Assembly (NCBI GenBank): GCA_021820965.1 | Contig: JAKACZ010000017.1 | Span: 1 to 64,000 of the forward strand | Reading direction: 5' to 3' | DNA from: Bacillota bacterium | GTDB taxonomy: Bacteria; Bacillota; Sulfobacillia; Sulfobacillales; Sulfobacillaceae | DNA: 64,000 nucleotides | Part shown: in pieces, positions 1 through 10,968 of the stretch | How the letters are laid out: the number at the start of each line of letters is the position of its first letter | Position numbering within the stretch: position 1 is the stretch's first letter | Notes under the pieces: model-generated | Database searches by the model: none | Told to the model about the DNA's origin: nothing | The model's input: only the letters and a program-made list of their open reading frames with translations | Made by a program: the position numbers and the translations under genes

Positions 1-391
1 TCACCCACAAATTTTTTTGGAGGCGTGAGACTTTGGATGGCGGCGTGAGAACGGACCGAATAATGGGCGCGCCAGCACGTCAGGACCAACCACTCGCGGG
101 CCTTCATCCAGGGGTGCGAAATACGAGTTTATATACCGTAATTCCAGCCCAGTGAACTTGACATAACATTTAGAGGGATTCGCTCTGGTGGCAAGAGGAC
201 GGCGCGCTTGAACCCGGTAACGGGGGCACATGTCAACTCCGAGGCGGGTTCGGGGGTTTTGGCGGCCGGCTTCCACCCACCGTCGGCTCTCGATACGCCG
301 CAATCAAGCTGTACTAGTCTCGTCATCGCCAGGGGATGTTTTGCTGTACTATACGGGGCGGGAGCGAGGATGTCAACTGCTGCACGGAGGA
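1..391. other. No recognisable gene at window start
   Basis: Short open frames occur on both strands, but none has a convincing ribosome binding site or a recognisable family motif. I see no RNA gene or clear repeat. It is probably part of the decayed accessory region that continues to about position 5990. Confidence 0.5.
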
Positions 392-811
392 TCACCCCGC
401 GTGCGATAGGATTGCGACGCCAAGATGGCGGGCCGCGCTAAGAAGCTTCTTGTCTTGCGTTGCCAAAGGGCAAGCTAGGCGCAAGGCCAAAGTGAGGTAG
501 GCCGTACCATAAGCGGTCAGATCGGTGGCTCGGCCCCGCAAGAGCAGCGTCTCAGCTTGGTTGGGCCAATGAAATTCTTCCACCATAATTGGCAGTTCGG
601 CTAGCGTATAGAGAAATTCATCTGCCAGGGCAGCCGAGATCCGGCCCTTGCGCTCGGCTATCAATAGCACGTTGACAACTTCGTATGCCCAGATTGAGGG
701 GACGACCGCGGTCTCTGTCGACAGAGAGTCGAGGACAGACTCAGTGTATGCGTTTTGCTCGTCCTCAAAACACCAAGCCATCGCGACAGATGCATCTACG
801 ACACATGCCAT
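392..811 (-). CDS. vapC: VapC-like PIN-domain toxin
   Basis: A 139-residue PIN-domain ribonuclease, the toxin of a type II toxin-antitoxin pair. The N-terminal VVDASVAMAW motif supplies the first metal-binding aspartate. A later acidic residue lies in AYEVVN, and the C-terminal TQDKKLLSAA motif carries the last conserved aspartate. The length fits VapC. Its ATG overlaps the antitoxin stop codon by one base (TAATG), so translation is coupled and the antitoxin is made first. VapC proteins cleave tRNA or rRNA; the exact target cannot be read from sequence. Confidence 0.88.
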   Translation of the reverse strand: MACVVDASVAMAWCFEDEQNAYTESVLDSLSTETAVVPSIWAYEVVNVLLIAERKGRISAALADEFLYTLAELPIMVEEFHWPNQAETLLLRGRATDLTAYGTAYLTLALRLACPLATQDKKLLSAARHLGVAILSHAG

Positions 812-1050
812 TACTTCCTGCCCTCCTCAATCAACTGTTTGAGCGATAACCCATCAAGCCGGGCCCGCTTTCGAATGCGCCGCAATTTTGCAATGGTGTC
901 GATGGGGGCAGCCTTTTTGTGAGGAGGGACCGGCACAACAATAGCCACCGGCGTCCCATGACGAGAAATCGTAATACTTTCTCCACGGCTGACTTCGTCC
1001 AACAGTTCAGCAAGATGTGTTTTAGCTTCATAAGAACCGACTTCTCTCAT
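811..1050 (-). CDS. Phd/YefM-type antitoxin
   Basis: A small antitoxin of about 79 residues partnering the PIN toxin. The N-terminus (VGSYEAKTHLAELLDEV, then SRHGTPVAIV) is typical of the Phd/YefM DNA-binding fold. The basic, leucine-rich C-terminus (KLRRIRKRARLDGLSLKQLIEEGRK) should wrap the toxin. GTG at 1053 or ATG at 1050 could start it; I prefer the ATG because it is better spaced from the GAGGGGG element upstream. It probably represses its own promoter through the palindrome at 1067-1083. Confidence 0.85.
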   Translation of the reverse strand: MREVGSYEAKTHLAELLDEVSRGESITISRHGTPVAIVVPVPPHKKAAPIDTIAKLRRIRKRARLDGLSLKQLIEEGRK

Positions 1051-1066
1051 CACATGACCCCCTCAG

Positions 1067-1083
1067 ACTGGTCTAGGACCAGT
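1067..1083. promoter_or_regulatory. Candidate toxin-antitoxin operator palindrome
   Basis: A perfect 7-bp inverted repeat, ACTGGTC-TAG-GACCAGT, lies directly upstream of the antitoxin start and its Shine-Dalgarno. Phd/YefM antitoxins bind short palindromes in this position, so autoregulation is a reasonable inference. Confidence 0.5.
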
Positions 1084-1537
1084 CCATAATCTGCTTTATC
1101 AGATGTCAACATTCTTCGTGGTCGACTACGTCACGGGTAAACCATCATGGCAGTACACAGCCACTTGGATATCCGGCCTCTTGGTACGGGGGATGAAGCA
1201 AAGACTCCGCGTAAACTGGTTGGCGGTCTGCTGGGGCACATTAGCATTGTGGTCGCGCTACTCCGGGTGCATGCGAAAACGTCAAACGTTTTTCAGACGA
1301 TCTAGTGGAGAAGGCAATGCGCAGACACACACCGTTCCGTACGTGGATTGAGGGGGACAGCTTTGCGTCAAATCAGCAGGGATGAGTTCCGAGGCCGTCA
1401 CCGAATGTGAGACAATCACACCAATCTTTTGTCATATAAAGTGAGACTTGACACTGTGGCTACCACTGCCGCCACGGGCTTTGCAACCCCCATCTGCCAT
1501 GGGATCAGACCCGGCTTGAGGCGATCACCGGGGAGGC
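1084..1537. other. No intact gene; probable IS debris
   Basis: No open frame here has a recognised motif or good start site. The right end runs into an IS66-type transposase remnant, so this stretch may be further decayed transposon sequence. I cannot identify it. Confidence 0.4.
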
Positions 1538-1894
1538 CTGAAAGTGAAGCAGAAAGTCTCTTGCGCCTTTCGCACCGCCCACGAGAGCCATATCGTTGCG
1601 ACCATTCGTGTTGGGGCTAACTTATTTAGTCATGGGGTTTGACTCATTAGGTTGCCATCATGGTTTCCGTTGTGACCACTCGCTATGTTAAGGTTCTGGG
1701 AATGACTGTCGAACGCCTGCGCCTCCCAGCCCATTGGGCTGATTCTTGTACGTTCCCATGCCCCCGCCATGCCCCCCGAGAATACCCGGCAGATCCCTGT
1801 GATAGGCTTAGTCGAAGTGATGACAATTAGCCGTACCGTCAACGCCATTCGGAGCTACATCGTGACGGCGATGCGACAGGGGCGGTCGCCCTGA
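1538..1894 (+). pseudogene. IS66-family transposase C-terminal remnant, interrupted
   Basis: Read across an inserted element (1610-1843), the frame gives LKVKQKVSCAFRT followed by HIVATIRSYIVTAMRQG and a stop. This matches the IS66 transposase C-terminus (KVKQKxSGCFRT...IRSY). Removing the insertion and one copy of the 7-bp duplication restores the reading frame exactly. No intact N-terminal or catalytic region remains upstream, so this is a fossil. Confidence 0.65.
1610..1843. mobile_element. Miniature element, copy A (inside IS66 remnant)
   Basis: A 234-bp non-coding element with ends GTTGGGGCTAA and (on the other strand) GTTGACGGTACGGCTAATTG. It is flanked by direct CCATTCG repeats at 1602-1608 and 1845-1851. 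Its reverse complement matches the element at 55728-56009 over both outer parts. The middles differ: this copy has a short CAGCCCA/TGGGCTG hairpin, the other a long one. It carries no transposase, so it would need one in trans. Ends, duplication and second copy together make mobility well supported. Confidence 0.8.
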
Positions 1895-1965
1895 CCAGAC
1901 ACCTTACGGGGAGTGCTGACTAACGACATCAGGCGTCTCGAGTGAGTGTCTATCCCACCATTCAA

Positions 1966-2001
1966 CCTCAGGGACACGCGGTTATCCGGGTGTCCTTGAG
2001 G
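1966..2001. other. Strong stem-loop
   Basis: CCTCAGGGACAC and GTGTCCTTGAGG form a 12-bp stem with one mismatch around an 11-12 nt loop. No T-run follows on either strand, so it is not a standard terminator. It may be an IS66 end or a structured remnant. Confidence 0.4.
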
Positions 2002-2090
2002 CGTAAAATCAGTTACCTAAGTAGTTACGTTGAATCCTAGAAAGCGGTGGGCTACTCTAAGGAAAACCGGATCGTCATCAGGAGGATGCT

Positions 2091-3131
2091 GTGGCCGACG
2101 GAAACACCAAGGGCGCGAGACTGGAGCAGCAGGTCGCGTCATACTTTCGGGTCAATGGTTATGAAGCGGACACCAATGTTAGACGGGAAGGGAAATCCGG
2201 GGGCTCGCATGAGATAGATGTGCTGGCTAAGAAATCCGACGGGATAACCGACATTACCATTGCGGTCGAATGCAAGGCTTGGTCGCAGCCCATCGAAAAA
2301 GATGTGGTGTCCAAGCTGTCCATGGTAATCGGCGACTTAGGCATCAACAAAGGCATTATTGTCTCCCTCCAAGGCTGGCGCAGCGGCGCCGAAACCGCAG
2401 CTCGGCAGGAGGGGATTGAGTTGTGGGGTCCGGCCGAATTAGCTCAGCGCTTGGGCAGCGTGGCCGTGGCCGAACTAAATGGAGCCACCGCTAACCAATA
2501 TCAGGTCCTGGGCATACAGGGAAAGATGGTGTCGGACACCGATTTGTCTTTGGCCCTCGAAAGAGAGTCGCGCGGTTTTATGGGAATGGGCCGGGAGGAA
2601 GAGGTATGGGCTGGCCTGGTTTACGTGCCCTTTCACCTTGTTGAACTGCACCACGCCACGGTGGTCAAAGAGTTCCTGCGCAAACCGGCGGTTAAGATGA
2701 CACCGGTCTTTGGTCTCTACAACGCGCTCGATGACAGTTGGTTCGCGTCCTATGACGCCGAGCCTCAGTACACCAGCATTGAGGCGCCGTATGTCTTGCC
2801 GGCCAAGACCAAGGCCAAGTCCCTGGCTGCGAGCTTGGTGGCAGCCGTGAAAAGGGCGCATGAGGTGACCACCTCGAGTGCGCTGGCCCGCCACCAGGAG
2901 AAGCTGAAAACGCTGGGACTGCCGCTTAATCTGGAAAACCTGTCGGCGGAGCGGATGCTGGTGGTGCACTACCCGTTCTATCTCGGGCTGTTTCGCCGAC
3001 GGGGCAACGAACGCATCGTCGCTGTCGAGGTGTTCCGTGGCAAATACCATCCACTGGTCAGCACCACCTTGACCGCCAACATGGGCTTTGTCACCAAGGC
3101 GCTTAACATCTCGGATCGATCGGAGAACTGA
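2091..3131 (+). CDS. Mrr-like restriction endonuclease-fold protein
   Basis: A 346-residue protein with an N-terminal PD-(D/E)xK nuclease domain. EID at residues 41-43 and ECK at 60-62 (in IAVECKAW) form the catalytic core, followed by KGIIVSLQGWRSGA typical of Mrr-cat and related domains. Residues from about 135 on are unrecognised and may bind DNA or sense a ligand. The start is GTG with AGGAGG 6 bases upstream. No methyltransferase or specificity subunit is nearby. A methylation-dependent (type IV) or DNA-repair role is possible, and the substrate is unknown. It is the only intact large gene among decayed transposons, which suggests it arrived by transfer. Confidence 0.75.
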   Translation: MADGNTKGARLEQQVASYFRVNGYEADTNVRREGKSGGSHEIDVLAKKSDGITDITIAVECKAWSQPIEKDVVSKLSMVIGDLGINKGIIVSLQGWRSGAETAARQEGIELWGPAELAQRLGSVAVAELNGATANQYQVLGIQGKMVSDTDLSLALERESRGFMGMGREEEVWAGLVYVPFHLVELHHATVVKEFLRKPAVKMTPVFGLYNALDDSWFASYDAEPQYTSIEAPYVLPAKTKAKSLAASLVAAVKRAHEVTTSSALARHQEKLKTLGLPLNLENLSAERMLVVHYPFYLGLFRRRGNERIVAVEVFRGKYHPLVSTTLTANMGFVTKALNISDRSEN

Positions 3132-3409
3132 GGTCGACATCAGTATCGTGGAAAGAACGCCGGGGCGAAGTGTGCCTATTTCGAGTCCAAGGTTTGGAAC
3201 CCACTTTGTGGCCAAATCTATCCCGTTTGAGACCCCCAACGGGGTTAGCCAGTCACTCTTGAGAACCATCAGAACCCCGGGGCCGCACGCTACGCGGCTT
3301 GGCATAAAATCTGTTCCAGCTCTTGGATAATTTTGTGCAGGTGATGTCCGTGGACCGACTCGCGCTGAATTCGATCACGCCAAGAGTCGCTCGGCGTGGC
3401 GCAAGCGCA
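3132..3409. other. Gene-free spacer
   Basis: No open frame with a recognised motif. It separates the Mrr-like gene from the transposase remnant on the opposite strand. Confidence 0.4.
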
Positions 3410-3900
3410 TCATGAAACGAGGGGCCAGAACCACATCCAGACCAGGGCCACCAATGCCAACCCGAGCGTGGCCACCCGTGCGGGGCCAGCGTGACTCCAG
3501 CTTTGGGGGTCTTCAACCCAGACCTCTTGCTTCGTGTCCCGAAACACTACTTCGATCGGCCAGCGCTGCGCATAGGTCTCGGGTACCGCCTGACAGGCGT
3601 TGGCGGCGAGGGTGGACCTGTCGAAAAGAAAAAGTTATCCGGCTGGGAGCCCGACGGGTCACGCATCGGCACGACAGTGATGGGTGTGTGACTGACCCGC
3701 CACCACAGCACCGTCTGAGAGGCGATCAGCCGGTCGACGGGCGTCCCCCGGTCGTTTACGGTGACGGCGGTCCAATCCGCGGGCAATAAATTCTGCACCC
3801 AGGCGGCCGGCAGTGCATACAGCGCCGCATCGCGGCGCAGGCGGGAGGCGAGTGGGATCTGGGCATACCGGATTATTTGCTCCGTGAAGTACCAGCCACA
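3410..3900 (-). pseudogene. IS701/IS4-like DDE transposase remnant
   Basis: The minus strand encodes RLRRDAALYALP, later WRVSHTPITVVPMRDPSG, and after a frameshift in FFFST it resumes as ANACQAVPETYAQRWPIEVVFRDTKQ and ends WMWFWPLVS-stop. The YAQRWPIEVVF block carries the last acidic residue of the DDE triad, as in IS701-like transposases. The N-terminus is missing and there is at least one frameshift, so it is not functional. Confidence 0.7.
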
Positions 3901-3932
3901 TTCTCATGCCATACTGACCAAATGGTGGGCCT

Positions 3933-4133
3933 CTATTTGTAGATGTCGCCACGTGAACCGATGGCGTCCACGAAGATAACTTCCTGCTGGTGGTCGATGT
4001 GGAAGAGGAGGCGACACCCACCGACCCGCAACCGGTAGACGCCGGCCTGTCCTGTCGGTGGTCGAATGTCTCACGCAGGTGGGACTTCCGTGAGCCCTTC
4101 GATGGCAGCCGCGAGACGCCGATGGGTGGGCAT
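3933..4133 (-). pseudogene. RelE/ParE-family toxin remnant
   Basis: The frame reads from MPTHRRLAAAIEGL, contains an internal TGA, then gives VYRLRVGGCRLLF and IFVDAIGSRGDIYK before a TAG. That C-terminal half matches RelE/ParE mRNA interferases (YRLRVGDYRVLY...IGHRxDVYR). The premature stop and the abutting transposase remnant make this a dead gene. No antitoxin partner is visible. Confidence 0.65.
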
Positions 4134-4181
4134 ATCCAAATTTGTTGAGGTAGTTGAGCGCCAGACCGTCTAATGCGGACC

Positions 4182-4618
4182 TCATACTCCATGGTGCTTG
4201 GATTCCGGATCCCAGGATACAAACTCAGGATCCCACGCACCTCGGATCAAGAGATGCTGATGAGGCGCACGCGGCCCGATGAAGAGATCGTAAATGTCCG
4301 CCTCGCGATCCCCGATGAGCACGGTGTGAATTCCGGCCGGCATGCCGGCCGCCACTTGCTCCTGGATTTGCAGCCACCGATAGCTCTCTTTGTCTTCGAT
4401 CGGGCGTTGCTTCCGATCAGCACTCTTGCCCTGCGTGTCGGGGTCCCGGGCCCACAGAATTTCCGCCACGAGTCCCAGCGGGACGCCGTCCGCGGTCATC
4501 GCTAAGGCACTATGCAGTAAGAGTCCTTGGTCCGGACCCGACCCAATGGGCCCGAGACCTTCCGTCGCCGGATGATTGGTATAGTTAAGATAGGTCGTAT
4601 CCTGAGCGATCAGTGCGC
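4182..4618 (-). pseudogene. IS4-family (Tn5-like) transposase fragment
   Basis: The minus-strand frame gives LIAQDTTYLNYTNHP, GLLLHSALAMTADGVPLGL, WARDP, RPIEDKESYRWL and GDREADIYDLF. The order matches Tn5/IS4 transposases, with the first aspartate in QDTT and the second in GDREADIYD. The N-terminal domain and the C-terminal glutamate region are missing. It is a fragment lying head to tail with the other remnants. Confidence 0.75.
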
Positions 4619-5116
4619 CTGTAAGTCGCGTCTTCCGACGCGACGGGGGTGGAATCGAAATCTACCGCTGGCACGGTAGTGGGCTCGATAGGACAATGGC
4701 CCATCCTCACCCCGCTTATCCGAACGGGAAACCCGACGGGGAGTGTCGCATGCGGGGAAAAGCACAAGTCAGCCAACCATCCGGCTGCGACTGCGTGTCG
4801 AGAGGACAGGAACGGTATAAGGATGAAGGCTGTACTGCCTAAACGACAGTCAGAGGGGCTTTATCAGGGGCTACGGCGGAAGATGGTTACAACCGCCGCA
4901 TGGGCACGAGGTGTCGTTGAGCTTGAAACTCGGCATGGTCACGGAGCTCTCGTAGTAGTCTGAGGCCGGGAAAGCCGGTCACATGGCCAAGGAGAGCAGT
5001 GGACTCTCCCCCATGCTGTAGAGCCGATGCGTGAGGCATCTCAACCGCTTTGATGGGGATGGGGGAACACTGGAACAGTGGCAGACCCTCTGCCCGCCAC
5101 ATGATGAGTCCATGGA

Positions 5117-5150
5117 GAGCCGTATACATCGAGAGGTGTACGGATGGTTC
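5117..5150 (+). ncRNA. Group II intron domain V (remnant intron)
   Basis: Exactly 34 nt fold as a group II intron domain V. The basal helix pairs GAGCC with GGTTC and contains the AGC catalytic triad. A two-base bulge follows, then an upper helix closed by a GAGA (GNRA) tetraloop. The GC-rich structured sequence upstream (about 4880-5110) would be domains I-IV. No reverse transcriptase ORF is present in or near it, so this is an ORF-less or deleted intron. Intron ends were not determined. Confidence 0.7.
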
Positions 5151-5262
5151 GGGGGCGAGCATCCAGAAATCGGTCCCCGCAAGGAGATGCGGCGCTGGAT
5201 GCTTAGCCTACGGACCCACTCTTCTTGCGCACACCGTTCCCACGTCACCGCCTGATGGGGGG

Positions 5263-5403
5263 CTAAGGCACACGCAAAAATAACCTTTGTGGTTTGGGCT
5301 GCGGGCGGATCACGTAGTTCCACTCCCCGTGAAAGGTATGACGGGTTAGATTGAGCGCGTTAAGGGTCTCGTCAGCCACCTTACGACCTTTCTCGTATGT
5401 ACG
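5263..5403 (-). pseudogene. ISAzo13-family transposase C-terminal fragment
   Basis: The last 46 codons give RTYEKGRKVADETLNALNL then HTFHGEWNYVIRP and a stop. The FHGEWNY motif and the preceding TYExGxKV block are characteristic of the C-terminus of ISAzo13 (Rhodopirellula-type) transposases. Everything upstream on this strand is unrecognised or frameshifted. Confidence 0.7.
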
Positions 5404-5992
5404 CTTTGGACCGCTCCCCCTCGGCGGCGAAGAGGTAGGCGGCCATCCAATCCTTGATTGCAAATAGCCAAAATAACACCTGCAGACACTCAGGCCCTGG
5501 CCCTGCATTCACGGGATGTACTTCCGAGCTAGGTCGTATACGGCAACCGGTCCCAATACCTCGATCTTGAGCGCTCCTCAGTTCCTCAGTTTGACCATTT
5601 GGGCGGCAATTTCCGTCATCTCCGGCGTTTTTCGCACCCGATCCGTGTGCCCTTCGCGGCACGCGACCGTCTCCGCCGTCCGTCTGCCACGGTACACGAG
5701 AGACTGCGCACACGGCCATCAGGTCAGACCGGAGCCTCTCTCGTCGAGCGGAACGGGCGCGCTGTTTAGCACACTAAAAACATGACTCCGATCAACCTGC
5801 ATCGTCTTCGTTCACAGCATCAAAGATTAGGAGTAAGGAATCAAGAATACCCTCAATTTATCCGGGAGGCCATGGTCCTAAGCGCTAAACGGCCGGAACT
5901 GGTGCAACGCGAAGCATGGGCCTTGGAATCCGGCGTAGTGGAGATGAGGGTATGAATCTCCGATCGGCTTTCGCTATTTTTCCAGAGATACC
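5404..5992. other. No recognisable gene before rplJ promoter
   Basis: Only short overlapping frames are present. A small hairpin (GGAGAT...ATCTCC, about 5940-5961) lies just ahead of the rplJ promoter. The nusG, rplK and rplA genes that usually precede rplJ are absent, so this is a rearrangement boundary. Confidence 0.5.
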
Positions 5993-6021
5993 TTGACAAC
6001 ACAAAATTGGCCTGCTACCAT
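5993..6021 (+). promoter_or_regulatory. Promoter of rplJL-rpoBC
   Basis: TTGACA (5993-5998) is followed after 17 bp by TACCAT (6016-6021), a good sigma-A-type promoter. It would start transcription near 6028, at the front of the L10 leader. Confidence 0.7.
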
Positions 6022-6028
6022 CCTGTCG

Positions 6029-6180
6029 AAGCCCAAGACGACGGGTGCCGCTAAGCGGCTTAATTTTCCCGTCCAGGTAGACATAGAGCGGCAGCAGCTA
6101 CTGTGCCTTCTCTCCCTGTGGGTGGAGGTTATTTTTTTCTGTTCCGGCGATGCGGAACAGACGAAGCGAGGAGGTGAGTT
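6029..6180 (+). promoter_or_regulatory. Ribosomal protein L10 leader
   Basis: The transcribed leader before rplJ contains GTAGACATAGAGCGGCAGC resembling the L10 leader core. Next come a CTCC...GGAG stem with a T7 run (6132-6138), and then a perfect 9-bp hairpin TCTGTTCCG/CGGAACAGA (6138-6161) just ahead of the Shine-Dalgarno. In Firmicutes this leader is bound by the L10-L12 complex to repress the operon. Fit to the covariance model was not tested. Confidence 0.6.
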
Positions 6181-6183
6181 TCA

Positions 6184-6702
6184 ATGCCGACAGCACAAAA
6201 GGCCGCAGTGATTGAGCAAACCCGGCAAGCGCTGGAGGCGTCGCAGGGGACAGTGCTGGCGAACTATCGTGGCCTCACGGTGAAGCAACTGGGTCAGCTG
6301 CGCGAACGGCTCTCCAAGTCCGGCGTGAGTCTGCGAGTGGTAAAGAACACCTTAATCAAGCGGGCCGCCGATGCAGTGGGTATTGAAGGCCTCGATCCTT
6401 ATCTCACCGGCCCCACCGCGGTGGCATACTGCCCCGATGACCCCGTGGCCGCGGCCAAGGTTTTGGCCCAGGCACAGCGCGAGTTCCGCAAAATGGAAAT
6501 CAAGGCGGGAATCTTGGATAAACGGGCGATTTCCGCCGACGGGGTAAAAGAGTTGGCTGATTTGCCTCCCAAGGACGTGCTGCTGGCCCAGGTGGTCGGA
6601 ACCTTGAATGCCCCGATACAGCAGTTGGCCTGGGTCTTGAACGCTCCCATGGCCAATTTGGCCCGGGCATTGGACCAGATTCGGCAGCAGCGTGAGGTTT
6701 AA
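6184..6702 (+). CDS. rplJ: 50S ribosomal protein L10
   Basis: A 172-residue stalk base protein that anchors L7/L12 dimers to 23S rRNA near the GTPase centre. The N-terminus (MPTAQKAAVIEQTRQAL) and motifs ANYRGLTVKQL and LRVVKNTL are standard. The start ATG follows GAGGAGGTGAG. It is the first gene of the rplJ-rplL-rpoB-rpoC run and probably represses its own translation through the leader at 6029-6180. Confidence 0.97.
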   Translation: MPTAQKAAVIEQTRQALEASQGTVLANYRGLTVKQLGQLRERLSKSGVSLRVVKNTLIKRAADAVGIEGLDPYLTGPTAVAYCPDDPVAAAKVLAQAQREFRKMEIKAGILDKRAISADGVKELADLPPKDVLLAQVVGTLNAPIQQLAWVLNAPMANLARALDQIRQQREV

Positions 6703-6744
6703 GGATAGGGTCGGAGCTTTTTAAGATCTTGAGGAGGTAAATTG

Positions 6745-7134
6745 ATGGCAAAGGTCGAAGAAGTCATCGAGATCGTTAAAGGGTTGAATGTGCTTGAGCT
6801 GTCGCAGTTGGTGAAGGCGCTGGAAGAAGAGTTCGGCGTCACCGCTCAAGCTCCGGTGGCAGTAGCGGCTGGCGCCGCTCCCCAAGCCGGTGCGGCGGCT
6901 GGCGTCGCCGAGGAAGTAGAGCAGACCGAGTTCGATGTAGTCCTGACTGCAGCTGGAGACAAGAAGGTTCAGGTCATTAAGGCTGTACGCGAGTTGACCG
7001 GCTTATCGTTGACGGAGGCTAAGGCCATGGTTGACGGCGCTCCGAAGGCGATTAAGGAGAAGATTTCGAAGGCTGACGCAGAGGCGGCGAAAGCGAAACT
7101 TGAGGAAGCCGGCGGTTCGGTCGAAATTAAATAG
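6745..7134 (+). CDS. rplL: 50S ribosomal protein L7/L12
   Basis: A 129-residue stalk protein that recruits translation factors. It has the N-terminal dimerisation helix ([26 protein letters not shown]), an Ala/Gly-rich hinge and the C-terminal factor-binding domain ([27 protein letters not shown]). A TTG precedes the ATG in frame, but the ATG at 6745 is better placed after GAGGAGG (6731-6737). It lies 42 bp after rplJ. Confidence 0.97.
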   Translation: MAKVEEVIEIVKGLNVLELSQLVKALEEEFGVTAQAPVAVAAGAAPQAGAAAGVAEEVEQTEFDVVLTAAGDKKVQVIKAVRELTGLSLTEAKAMVDGAPKAIKEKISKADAEAAKAKLEEAGGSVEIK

Positions 7135-7157
7135 CGTTCAACGCTAAACGCATCGGG

Positions 7158-7194
7158 AGCCCTCCTCCAGGTCTACTTGACCTGGGGGTGGGCT
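7158..7194 (+). terminator. Attenuator-like hairpin between rplL and rpoB
   Basis: AGCCC..CTCCAGGTC pairs with GACCTGGGGG.GGGCT around a short TACTT loop, 24 bp after the rplL stop. Only a weak T-rich tail follows, so it probably acts as a partial terminator or processing site that lowers rpoBC expression relative to rplJL, as known in other bacteria. Confidence 0.5.
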
Positions 7195-7302
7195 TGTGAT
7201 ACTGTTTTATATTGCGATATTTCATAGTCCCAATTCATTCCTCCGGCTCGCAGGGGTGAGCCTCATTTGCGTGTGACCTGCCAAAAAAGGAGTTGAACCT
7301 GA

Positions 7303-10947
<3,645 letters not shown>

Positions 10948-10968
10948 AGCCGGGGGAGGATCAGCGGA

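Noticed and set aside
2475-3305. A 276-codon open frame on the minus strand opposite the Mrr-like gene
   Set aside because: It is antisense to a gene with clear motifs and a strong ribosome binding site, and has no recognisable family features.
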